Of a DNA stretch of 64,000 nt, positions 36,789-45,072 are shown piece after piece. Where the stretch lies: NCBI GenBank assembly GCA_012729015.1, contig JAAYDY010000054.1, positions 20,876-84,875 of the forward strand, read 5' to 3'. The notes below the pieces were generated by a model. The model searched no databases and had not been told where the DNA came from. It was given only the letters and a program-made list of their open reading frames with translations. Position 1 is the stretch's first letter, and the number at the start of each line of letters is the position of its first letter. Position numbers and translations under genes: made by a program. This stretch comes from Phycisphaerae bacterium (GTDB lineage Bacteria; Planctomycetota; Phycisphaerae; FEN-1346; JAACEH01).

Positions 36789-39059
36789 TCAGAGGGTGCT
36801 GGTCGGGTCGATGTCCACGGCGATGGCCAGATCGTCGTTGCCGGGGGTCAGGCTGTCGCGCACCCGGTCGAAGAGGTCCATGATGCCGCGGGCCTTAGGG
36901 GCCTTCACGAGCACCTGGTAACGGAACTGGCGGTTGATCCGCGTGATCGGGCACGGCGCCGGGCCGAGCACCTGGATGGGGCCCGACGGGACCGCCGCGG
37001 CCACGTCGCGCAGACACTGCGTCACGTCGCGACAGTGGGCCAGCACCTGGTCCTCGTTGCCGCCGCGAACGATGATCCGCGCCAGTCGCGTAAACGGCGG
37101 ATAGCCGAACGTGCGGCGGTGCTCCAGTTCCATGGCGGCAAAGCCCTCGTAATCGTGGGCCGCGGCCAGACGGACCGCCTCGTGATCGGGGTTGAAGGTC
37201 TGAACCAGGATGCGGCCGCCCTTGGGCCCGCGGCCCGCGCGGCCGGCCACTTGGCTGATGAGCTGGAACGTCCGCTCGCTGGCCCGGAAATCCGGCAGGT
37301 TCATCGAGACGTCCGCATTGATCACCCCTACCAGCGTCACGTTCGGGAAGTCCAGCCCCTTGGCGATCATCTGCGTGCCGATCAGCACGTCCACCTGCCG
37401 GTCGCGCACGGCCGTGAGCACCTGGTTGTGCGCGCCGCGGCTGCGCATCGTGTCGCTGTCCATGCGGGCGATCCGGGCCAGCTCGAACTTGCGCTTGACC
37501 TCTTCCTCCAGCCGCTCGGTGCCCAGGCCGAAGAAGTTCATCGACGGCGATCCGCACGCCGGACACTTCTCGGGCGGCGCGACGGCCCGGTCGCAGTAGT
37601 GGCAGCGGCACTCGTTCGCCTCGCGGTGGAACGTCATCGAGACGTCGCAGTCGGTGCAGCGAAGCGTGTAACCGCACGACGGGCAGAACACGTAGGTCGA
37701 GAATCCGCGACGGTTCAGGAACAGGATCACCTGCTCCTGGCGGTCGAGGGTCTCGGCGATGGCCTTTTCCAGGGCCATGCTCAGGGCGTGGTAGCCCTTG
37801 CGTTCGCGCGACGTCAGTCGCAGATCGACGATTTCGACCGGCGGCATGGGCCGCCCCTGGACGCGGGCCGTGAGCCGCGTCTCAGCGTAATGGTCGTGCG
37901 TGGTGCAGTTGTGTTTCGACTCCAGGCTCGGCGTGGCCGAGCCGAGGATCACCGGGACGCCGAGCAGGTGGGCCCTGACCAGGGCCACGTCGCGCGCGTG
38001 GTACCGCGGCGCGGTCTCCTGCTTGAACGACGTTTCGTGCTCCTCGTCGATCACGATCAGCCGCAGGTTCCCCGCCGGGGCGAACACGGCGCTGCGCGCC
38101 CCGACGATCACCTGGGCCCGCCCGTCGCGGATGTCGCGCCACTCGCGGTGCCGCTCCACGTCCGTCAGGTGCGAGTGCAGCACGGCCACCTCGGTGAACC
38201 GCTGGCGGAACCGGCGGATGGTCTGCGGCGTCAGGGCAATCTCCGGCACCAGGACAATCGCCTGCCCCCCCGCGGCCACCACCTGCTCGATGGCACGCAG
38301 GTAGATCTCCGTCTTGCCCGAGCCCGTCACGCCGTTGACCACCACGCAGCCGAACTCGCCCTTGGCGATCAGGGCCTTGATCCGCTGGAGGGCCAGCCGC
38401 TGCTCGTTGTTCAGCTCCGGCGGCGTCTCCGATTCCACCGGCACGTACAGGTCGCGGGCGAATTCCTCGGTCTGTTTCGTGACGATCCTGACCAGGCCCT
38501 TCTGCTCCAGGGCCTTGATGACGGCCGTGGTGCAGCCGGCCATGCGGGCCAGCTCGCGCGGCGTCACGGGGTTGTCCAGCGCGTCCAGCCGATCGAGCAC
38601 GCGCTGCTGCTTCGACAGCACGCGGTCCATGTCGGCCTCGGTCCTCTCGCCGCGGACCACGAGCCGCACCGTCTTGAACCCGGCCTGCTTCTTCACCGCC
38701 GCCGGCAGAATGGCCGTAAGCACCTGCCCCAGCGGGGTAACGTAGTAATGGGCCATCCACCGGGCCAGGGCCATCAGGTCGGGCCCGATCAGCGGCCCGT
38801 CGTCCACCGGGCCGCGCAGTTCCTTGACCTCGGGCAGCTCGCAACGGTCCAGCACCTCGGCCACGTAGCCGACCATGGGCTTGTTGCCGCGGCCGAACGG
38901 CACCTCGACGCGCATCCCCGGGGCGATTTGGCCGCTCATGGCCGGGGGCACCGCGTACGTATAGAGGCGGTCCAGGGGCAGATCGAGGGCCACGCTGACG
39001 AATCGTGCTTCGGTGGCTTGCTCGGCTGGGGTCATGACGCTCGTTTCGGGTTCGCTCAT
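36789..39059 (-). CDS. priA: Primosomal replication protein N' (PriA helicase)
   Basis: A 756-residue superfamily 2 helicase that restarts stalled forks. The N-terminal 3'-DNA-binding domain has VALDLPLDRLYTYAVP and MRVEVPFGRGNKPMVGYV. Walker A is GVTGSGKTEIYL and the DEAD-like box is IVIDEEHETSFKQE. The zinc-binding Cys pairs occur in CPSCGYTLRCTDCDVSM and CHYCDRAVAPPEKCPACGS, and motif V has GTQMIAKGLDFPNVTLV. I start at ATG 39059 by homology of the N-terminus; the SD there is weak and the longer frame adds 57 unconserved residues. Confidence 0.96.
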   Translation of the reverse strand: MSEPETSVMTPAEQATEARFVSVALDLPLDRLYTYAVPPAMSGQIAPGMRVEVPFGRGNKPMVGYVAEVLDRCELPEVKELRGPVDDGPLIGPDLMALARWMAHYYVTPLGQVLTAILPAAVKKQAGFKTVRLVVRGERTEADMDRVLSKQQRVLDRLDALDNPVTPRELARMAGCTTAVIKALEQKGLVRIVTKQTEEFARDLYVPVESETPPELNNEQRLALQRIKALIAKGEFGCVVVNGVTGSGKTEIYLRAIEQVVAAGGQAIVLVPEIALTPQTIRRFRQRFTEVAVLHSHLTDVERHREWRDIRDGRAQVIVGARSAVFAPAGNLRLIVIDEEHETSFKQETAPRYHARDVALVRAHLLGVPVILGSATPSLESKHNCTTHDHYAETRLTARVQGRPMPPVEIVDLRLTSRERKGYHALSMALEKAIAETLDRQEQVILFLNRRGFSTYVFCPSCGYTLRCTDCDVSMTFHREANECRCHYCDRAVAPPEKCPACGSPSMNFFGLGTERLEEEVKRKFELARIARMDSDTMRSRGAHNQVLTAVRDRQVDVLIGTQMIAKGLDFPNVTLVGVINADVSMNLPDFRASERTFQLISQVAGRAGRGPKGGRILVQTFNPDHEAVRLAAAHDYEGFAAMELEHRRTFGYPPFTRLARIIVRGGNEDQVLAHCRDVTQCLRDVAAAVPSGPIQVLGPAPCPITRINRQFRYQVLVKAPKARGIMDLFDRVRDSLTPGNDDLAIAVDIDPTSTL

Positions 39060-39237
39060 GGTCTTCTGGGATCGCCTGAAAGGACAACGCTCGTGCAAGG
39101 TATCGCGCCTGCCCTCCGACGTCAAGGGGCGCACCGTCCAACTGTCTATTAGGTTCGGCCAGAAGCCGTGCCGGGATTCGGAGAAACCGGCCCCGGAGGC
39201 CAATAATTCGGCGGCTGAAACGTCTGACAAATCGGTA

Positions 39238-39266
39238 TTGCACGTGAAACTGACCCGCGGTATACT
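39238..39266 (+). promoter_or_regulatory. Promoter of the secreted protease gene
   Basis: TTGCAC (39238-39243), 17-bp spacer and TATACT (39261-39266), about 90 bases before the ATG. The 297-base interval 39060-39356 shows no gene besides this promoter. Confidence 0.6.
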
Positions 39267-39356
39267 TCATCAAAGGATGCGGCAATGATGCGACAGGTGC
39301 AGACGAATCACTTCGCGGGCGGGTGCGCTGTCTGACTTACTGGGAGGGTTCATGCC

Positions 39357-40700
39357 ATGACCGAGACGTGTCGGCGTGCAGTGCGTGGCGTACTGCTGGC
39401 GGCCTGTATCGTGCTGTTGGCCGGTGCAGCGGCAAATGCAGCCGTTCTGAAGCACAAGCAGACGGGTGAGAAGCTCCAGGGCACGCTGACCGACCAGGTG
39501 ATCAGCGGCATGACCCTGTTCAACCTCGACGATGGCGGCACCCGGTTCCTGAAGATGGAGGAATGGGACGTCGTCCAGGCCGACGCGCCCGCGCCGACGA
39601 CGGCGGACGCCCCGGCCGCCCCCGCAGCAGAAGACTCGGCGGCCGCGGCCGCCGATGACACCGCCAGGAAATACAAAGTCTACGTGATCCCGATCTCGGG
39701 AGCCATCGAGAGCATGGCGCTGTCGGCCGCCGTAAAGCGAGGCCTGGACGAGGCCAAGCGGTGGAAGGCCGACGTGGTCGTCTTCCGGATGGACACCCCC
39801 GGCGGCGCGCTGCACGTTGCCAACGCCATTGTCGATTCGATTCAGTCGGTCGATTGGGCCAGGGTGGTGGCCTGGGTCAACGGCGGAGAAGACCGGGCAC
39901 TGTCGGCCGGAGCGTTCATCTGCCTGTCCTGCGAGGAGATCTACATGTCCCCAGGCACGACGATCGGGGCCGCCACACCGTATCGTATGGTCCAGGGATC
40001 GGCCGAGGTCGAGGAGAAGATGCAGAGCGCCTTCCGGGCCCGGTTCCGCGCCCTGTCGGAGAAGCACGGCATCCCCGCTCCCCTGGCCGACGCCATGGTC
40101 GATTCCAGCACGTCGGTGATCCAGGTCTTCGTGGAAGGCCAGCAGAAGTTCGTCAGTGAGGAAGAGGCCAAGCAACTGGCCACCGACCACAAGGGAACCG
40201 ACAAGTTCCGCCGAGGCAAGACCGTGTCGCAGCAGGGCAAGATTCTCACCATGACCGCCAACGAGGCCCTCGAGTACAAACTGATCAAGGGACTGGCGGC
40301 CGACATGCCGGGCCTGATGGAAGTCATGGACATCGACAGCTACCAGGCCAAGGAAGCCGACTGGCTGACCGGCTGGGTCGAGAAGACCTCCAAGTTGAAC
40401 AAGGACAAGTTCGAGAAACTGCGGGCCGAGTTCAACAGCCAGATGAAGCTTGCCCAGCAGAATGATCCGATGATGAACGTGTACTCGTTCAGCGACGGCG
40501 GCAAACGGTGGCGCGAGTACTCCAACCTGTGCCTGAAGCATCTGAAGAAGTGCGCCGACGCACTGAAGCAGATCGAGGCCATGGCCAAGGACGAATCGGC
40601 CGATGTCCATGTCCAGGATGAGATGATCAACGACCTGAAGACCAACCTGAACACGCTGTACCAGCGGGTGAACGCCAACAAGAACCGTACGACCCCTTAG
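39357..40700 (+). CDS. Secreted NfeD/ClpP-type serine protease
   Basis: A 447-residue exported protein with a signal peptide (VLLAACIVLLAGAAANA), then a small beta module (LKHKQTGEKLQGTLTDQVIS...RFLKMEEWDVVQA) and an Ala/Pro-rich linker. The protease domain of the crotonase fold used by NfeD and SppA runs from about residue 105 to 290. It has MDTPGGALHVANAI, the nucleophile Ser183 in ALSAGAFICLSCEEIYMSPG, and a likely general-base Lys221 in EVEEKMQSAF. The last 130 residues are helical. Related enzymes cut membrane proteins such as stomatins, but the NfeD OB-fold partner is absent here. It is 108 bases upstream of 40809. Confidence 0.78.
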   Translation: MTETCRRAVRGVLLAACIVLLAGAAANAAVLKHKQTGEKLQGTLTDQVISGMTLFNLDDGGTRFLKMEEWDVVQADAPAPTTADAPAAPAAEDSAAAAADDTARKYKVYVIPISGAIESMALSAAVKRGLDEAKRWKADVVVFRMDTPGGALHVANAIVDSIQSVDWARVVAWVNGGEDRALSAGAFICLSCEEIYMSPGTTIGAATPYRMVQGSAEVEEKMQSAFRARFRALSEKHGIPAPLADAMVDSSTSVIQVFVEGQQKFVSEEEAKQLATDHKGTDKFRRGKTVSQQGKILTMTANEALEYKLIKGLAADMPGLMEVMDIDSYQAKEADWLTGWVEKTSKLNKDKFEKLRAEFNSQMKLAQQNDPMMNVYSFSDGGKRWREYSNLCLKHLKKCADALKQIEAMAKDESADVHVQDEMINDLKTNLNTLYQRVNANKNRTTP

Positions 40701-40808
40701 CCGCCGGGCCGTGACACAGACGCACCTCCTTGAGCTATCGCGACCGGGCGGCGCCATCAAGTGCCGCCCGTCGCTGTTGCCGGCCGGGCTGAGCAGGAGA
40801 CGCTGGCC

Positions 40809-42452
40809 ATGCGACACCCACAAGTCCTGATCGCCGCGATTGCCCTGTGGCTGGCTATGCCCGTCGGGCTCCATGGCGACACGGTGGTGCTGAAAGACGG
40901 CCGCCGCGTCGAAGGCCAGACGGTCGAATCGGGCGACACGGTGATCGTCTCCACGCCGGACGGCATCAGGAGCTTCCGCCGCGACGAGATCGACCGCATC
41001 GAACCCGACCTGCTGAAACAGGCTGACGCGCCGACCCGGGCGGCGTTCCACCTGGCCCGCAAGGAAGCCCTGCGCCGCGCCACGGCCGCCGAAGCCGTAA
41101 CGGTCTGGCAGCAGTACATGGCCGACCATCCCCAGAGTTCGCTCCTGCCCAAGGCACAAGACGAGTTGGATCGGTGGCAACGCGCCGCAGCCGACGGCCA
41201 CGTCATCTGGGGCGGCAAAGCCATGTCACCCCAGGACCGCGACCGCATCAAGGCCCAGGTGTACGAACTGATCGACAGCGGCCTCGAACGGATCGCCGCC
41301 GGCGACTTCGCCGCGGCCAGGCGGGACCTGACGCGAGCCGAAGGCCTCTGGACGGACCATCCGACGGCCCATTTCTATCTGGGCGACGTGTGGCGGCACC
41401 TGCGCAATCCCATCACTGCGGCCAAGCACTACGACGCCGTCGTGGGCGAGTTGCCGGACCACGTGCCCGCGCTGAACAACTGCGCGTGCGTGTGCGCACA
41501 GGTCAAGGACTACCGCACCGCCGTGACGTACCTGGCCCGCGCCATCCGTCGCGACGACCAGAACGACCTTCTGGCCGACAACGCGTGGGAAATGCTTCAC
41601 ATGCTCGAGCTCGACAAGCAGGGGCCGGGCCTGCGGCTGGACTTCTTCAAGGTCTCGGTGGACGACACGAAGACCCTGGAGGCGGCGTGCCGCGCGCGGC
41701 AGGAACGGATGAAGGCTCAGGACAAGATGCGCTGGGGCAGCCGCTGGGTGAGCGGCGCGGAATACGCCACGCTCCTGGGTGAGCAGAAGGACGCAGACCG
41801 CCGCATGGCCGAGTTGGCCTCCGAAATCAAGACGCTCGATGCCGAGATTGCGCGAATGCAGGGACGCCTTGACACGCTCGTGCGCATGCGGAATCAGTTG
41901 ACGCGGTCGGGGTCCGACGCGCGTCTGACGACGTTCCATCGGGAAGTCCGTGAGCTTCTGGAGGACATCCAGGATCGCAAGGCCGAGCGGGCCCCACTGG
42001 CCAAGGAGGCCAAGGACGTGGCCGCCAAACGCCCCGAACCGCAGTGGTCGCACAACCTGGTGCTGCTGCCGGTGACCAGTCCCGTGGAGGGCATGGCCGG
42101 ACATGTTCCCGACGATCCGTCGGTGCGCGAGGCCCTGCTGTCGCACAAGGCCGTGCTGGTGGCCCGGGACGGCACCTTCCTCGGCCGCCTGACCGCCGCC
42201 AGGCACGACACCGAGAGCCTCTGGAATCCGCTGGGAGAGTACGGATCCCCGTACAGCCCGACCAGCGTCTTCAGCCCGTTGTCGCGGTTCGGCCCCGGCG
42301 GCGGTGACGAGAGCGTCTGGAACCCCTCCGCCTCGCGTCCGCCGGTCATACGGGTGGGCGAAGCCCAGGTGGCCCACGTGACGGCCAACGCCTCGCTCAC
42401 CCCGGGCATCCGCATCGAAGACCTGGTGATCGGCCTGAAACAGTTGCCCTGA
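40809..42452 (+). CDS. Secreted TPR and coiled-coil protein
   Basis: A 547-residue exported protein. Residues 1-23 are a signal peptide, then a short beta module (TVVLKDGRRVEGQTVESGDTVIVST, about 25-68) resembles the one in the upstream protease. TPR-like helices follow (residues about 150-260: LERIAAGDFAAARRDLTRAE, HFYLGDVWRHLRNPITAAKHYD, AVTYLARAIRRDDQND), then a coiled coil (residues about 330-420). The ATG at 40809 has CAGGAGA upstream; the longer frame lies outside the signal peptide. Function unknown. It ends 21 bases before the shared promoter element at 42474. Confidence 0.6.
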   Translation: MRHPQVLIAAIALWLAMPVGLHGDTVVLKDGRRVEGQTVESGDTVIVSTPDGIRSFRRDEIDRIEPDLLKQADAPTRAAFHLARKEALRRATAAEAVTVWQQYMADHPQSSLLPKAQDELDRWQRAAADGHVIWGGKAMSPQDRDRIKAQVYELIDSGLERIAAGDFAAARRDLTRAEGLWTDHPTAHFYLGDVWRHLRNPITAAKHYDAVVGELPDHVPALNNCACVCAQVKDYRTAVTYLARAIRRDDQNDLLADNAWEMLHMLELDKQGPGLRLDFFKVSVDDTKTLEAACRARQERMKAQDKMRWGSRWVSGAEYATLLGEQKDADRRMAELASEIKTLDAEIARMQGRLDTLVRMRNQLTRSGSDARLTTFHREVRELLEDIQDRKAERAPLAKEAKDVAAKRPEPQWSHNLVLLPVTSPVEGMAGHVPDDPSVREALLSHKAVLVARDGTFLGRLTAARHDTESLWNPLGEYGSPYSPTSVFSPLSRFGPGGGDESVWNPSASRPPVIRVGEAQVAHVTANASLTPGIRIEDLVIGLKQLP

Positions 42453-42473
42453 CGGACACGCCCTGCCCGCCAA

Positions 42474-42518
42474 TCTACTGGTTTTATAGTTGACCAGTCG
42501 GGGATCCCCGGGTATGCT
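42474..42518 (+). promoter_or_regulatory. Promoter with the shared 21-bp element, toroid gene pair
   Basis: CTACTGGTTTTATAGTTGAC (42475-42494; the preceding T at 42474 is also shared) runs into the -35 TTGACC (42490-42495), 17-bp spacer and -10 TATGCT (42513-42518). The same 21 bp stand in the same relation to the moxR -35 at 56290-56311 on the other strand. The element contains the weak dyad ACT-N8-AGT, suited to a regulator binding just upstream of RNA polymerase. Confidence 0.7.
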
Positions 42519-42639
42519 GCGTGTACATGGGGCGCTTGGGTGCCGCCGCAGGCCTCTGCTCTGCCGATGACGACAGCGTCGGCACGAGCCAACGCTTGGC
42601 CGGAGGGCTGGCCCCAGGGCATCCCGCAAGGAGCCACGC

Positions 42640-43797
42640 ATGAGACGGCGGATCATCCGGTGGTGTGGCACGGCATGCGTCGCAGCAGCCTTGGTGGCCG
42701 TGTGCCGCGGCGAGGCACGAGCCGACAACGATCGGGCGCCTGCCGGCGCCGCCATAGACGTGCTGTCGCCCGAGCAGCAGCGCGGCATGGAAGCCTCCAT
42801 TGACCGGGCCCTGGCCTGGATGGCCACGCAGCAGCAGAAAGACGGCTCGTTCGCGGGCCACGAAGGCGGCCAGCCCGGCATCACGTCGCTGTGCATCATG
42901 GCCTTCCTCAGCCGCGGACACTTGCCCGGCCGTGGGCCGTACGGCGCCCACCTGAACAAGGCCCTTGAGTTCGTGCTCTCATGCCGAAAACCCGACGGTC
43001 TGATCTGCAAGCTCACCCCCGGACCGACCTACGGAGGACAGGAGGACGCCTCTCACTCCGGACTCTACAATCACGCCATCAGCGGCCTGATGCTGTGCGA
43101 GGCGTACGGCACTACCGACGCCGAGCAGGCCCAGCGGATTCGACGCGCCGTCGATCAGGCCATCAGCACCGCCCTGAAATTCCAGAAGGAACGCAAGAGG
43201 AACACCACCGATCTCGGCGGGTGGCGGTACGTTCGCCGCACGTGGGGATTCGACAGCGACCTGTCGGTCACCTCGTGGCACCTGCTGTTCCTCCGCGCCG
43301 CCAAAAACAGCGGATTCGAGGTGCCGACGCAGGCGGTCATGGATGGACTGGCCTACACCAAACGGTGCTGGGATCCGCAGAAGCAGGTCTTCCTCTACAC
43401 CATCCCGGTGGACTACAATCTTCCCAAGCGGGCCTGTGCCGGCATGGGCATCCTCTCGCTCTCCATGGCCGGCGAGCACAACTCGCCCATGGCGCAGGAG
43501 GCCGGACAGTGGATTCTCCGCCACTCCTTCACGCCCTACAACGAGGGGCACCAGTGGGACAGGTATCACTACGGTGTCTTCTACTGCACACAGGCCATGT
43601 TCCAGCTGGGCGGCAGATACTGGCAACAGTTCTTCCCGCCACTGGTGACGACGCTCCTGGCCAACCAGGGTCGCGACGGCTCGTGGCAGCCCGAGGCACG
43701 CGGCAACAACGCCATCTTCGGCAACGTCTACACCACCAGCCTCGTTGTCATCGCGCTGGCCACGCCGTATCAACTGCTGCCCATCTTCCAGCGATAG
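42640..43797 (+). CDS. Secreted alpha/alpha-toroid (prenyltransferase/squalene-cyclase repeat) protein A
   Basis: A 385-residue exported protein with a signal peptide (VAAALVAVCRGEARA). Repeats of the terpene-cyclase toroid type appear as WMATQQQKDGSFAG..GQPGITSLCIMAFLSRG near the N-terminus and LLANQGRDGSWQPEA near the C-terminus. No DxDD acid motif of squalene-hopene cyclase is visible, so catalysis is doubtful; a binding or structural role is more likely. The stretch DSDLSVTSWHLLFLRAAKNS is shared almost word for word with the next gene. SD AAGGAG is eight bases before the ATG. The gene begins about 120 bases after the shared promoter. Confidence 0.75.
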   Translation: MRRRIIRWCGTACVAAALVAVCRGEARADNDRAPAGAAIDVLSPEQQRGMEASIDRALAWMATQQQKDGSFAGHEGGQPGITSLCIMAFLSRGHLPGRGPYGAHLNKALEFVLSCRKPDGLICKLTPGPTYGGQEDASHSGLYNHAISGLMLCEAYGTTDAEQAQRIRRAVDQAISTALKFQKERKRNTTDLGGWRYVRRTWGFDSDLSVTSWHLLFLRAAKNSGFEVPTQAVMDGLAYTKRCWDPQKQVFLYTIPVDYNLPKRACAGMGILSLSMAGEHNSPMAQEAGQWILRHSFTPYNEGHQWDRYHYGVFYCTQAMFQLGGRYWQQFFPPLVTTLLANQGRDGSWQPEARGNNAIFGNVYTTSLVVIALATPYQLLPIFQR

Positions 43798-43826
43798 CGG
43801 CGAGAGCGAGTCGGGAAGGAGGCGCC

Positions 43827-45035
43827 ATGACGCCCATGCACTTCGCATCGCCGCGCCCACTGCGGCATCCGGGCCGGGGCTTCTGTGCTGCGGCCCTGGC
43901 ACTGCTCTGGACGGCCGCGGCCTCGGCCCAGAACACGCCGCCGGCCGCATCAGACAGCACTCGATCCCAAGCATCTCCGACGGACGTTCTGACCCTCGAT
44001 CAGTGGCAACAGGTGGGTACCTCAGTGGACCGGGCCCTGGCCTGGGTGGCCACGCGACAGCAGGCCAACGGCGCGTTCGAGTCGCCCGACAGCGGCCAAC
44101 CCGGCATCACCTCTCTATGCATCCTCGCCTTCCTCAGCCGCGGACACCTGCCCGACCAGGGACCCTACGGCTCCCACATGCGCAAGGCCGTGGATTTCGT
44201 CCTCTCGTGCCAGAAGGACGGCGGCCTGCTGAGCTACGCCCAGCCAGGCCCGACGCACCAGTCGCGGCAACCGTCGCACACCGCCACCTACAACCATGCC
44301 ATCAGTTCGGTTATGCTCTGCGAGCTCTACGGCATGGACGCGCGCCACTCCTCGCAAGCCGTTCGCAAGGCCATCGACCGCGCGCTGGAGTTCACCGTGG
44401 CCCACCAGAAGGTCCAGAAGCGGCGCAGCCACGACAAAGGCGGGTGGCGGTACCTGCGGCGCTTCGTGGACAACACCGACAGCGATCTGTCCATCACCTC
44501 CTGGCAGTTGATGTTCCTGCGTGCCGCCAGGAACGCCGGGTTCGACGTGCCCGCGGAAACCGTCGATGCCGGCATCCAGTATGTCGAGCGATGCGGTGCA
44601 CACCGCGACGGAACCTTCCGCTACGGCCTGGGAGCCCCCAACGACGACTCCTACAGCTGGGCCATGGCCGGAGCCGGCATTCTGAGTCTCTCGATGGCCG
44701 GACACCACGATACGCGGCTCGCCCGGGAGGCCGGAGACTGGCTCCTCGCCCAGCCCTTCGACGTCTACAAACCCGCCTACACCTCCTGGACACGCTACAA
44801 CCGCTACCATTACTCCATGTTCTATTGCAGCCAGGCTATGTACCAACTGGGCGGCAACCACTGGCGACTGTTCTATCCGCGGATGACCCGCACCCTGCTG
44901 ACGCACCAGCAGAGGGACGGCTCGTGGGAGGACGAAAACGGCGGGGACAGCTACTTCGGCAACACCTACACAACCGCCATGGCCGTCCTGGCCCTGACCG
45001 TGCCGTACCAGGTGCTCCCGATCTTCCAGCGATGA
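43827..45035 (+). CDS. Secreted alpha/alpha-toroid protein B, paralogue of A
   Basis: A 402-residue exported paralogue of the preceding gene, evidently a tandem duplication. It has a signal peptide (AAALALLWTAAASAQ), the repeat VATRQQANGAFESPDSGQ, the block HLPDQGPYGSHMRKAVDFVL matching HLPGRGPYGAHLNKALEFVL in A, DSDLSITSWQLMFLRAARN, and the C-terminal QQRDGSWEDENGGDSYFGNT. As in A, the DxDD cyclase motif is missing. Start 43827 is fixed by GGAAGGAGG; the longer open frame runs back through gene A. The stop is 37 bases from the convergent end of the MoxR operon. Confidence 0.75.
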   Translation: MTPMHFASPRPLRHPGRGFCAAALALLWTAAASAQNTPPAASDSTRSQASPTDVLTLDQWQQVGTSVDRALAWVATRQQANGAFESPDSGQPGITSLCILAFLSRGHLPDQGPYGSHMRKAVDFVLSCQKDGGLLSYAQPGPTHQSRQPSHTATYNHAISSVMLCELYGMDARHSSQAVRKAIDRALEFTVAHQKVQKRRSHDKGGWRYLRRFVDNTDSDLSITSWQLMFLRAARNAGFDVPAETVDAGIQYVERCGAHRDGTFRYGLGAPNDDSYSWAMAGAGILSLSMAGHHDTRLAREAGDWLLAQPFDVYKPAYTSWTRYNRYHYSMFYCSQAMYQLGGNHWRLFYPRMTRTLLTHQQRDGSWEDENGGDSYFGNTYTTAMAVLALTVPYQVLPIFQR

Positions 45036-45072
45036 GAAATCGTTGTATGGCCCCAGCAGACGCCTGCCCGGC

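Noticed and set aside
42640..45035. Annotation of the toroid pair as functional squalene-hopene cyclases for hopanoid synthesis
   Set aside because: They have signal peptides, are about 400 residues instead of 650, and lack the DxDD motif; no hopanoid genes are nearby.
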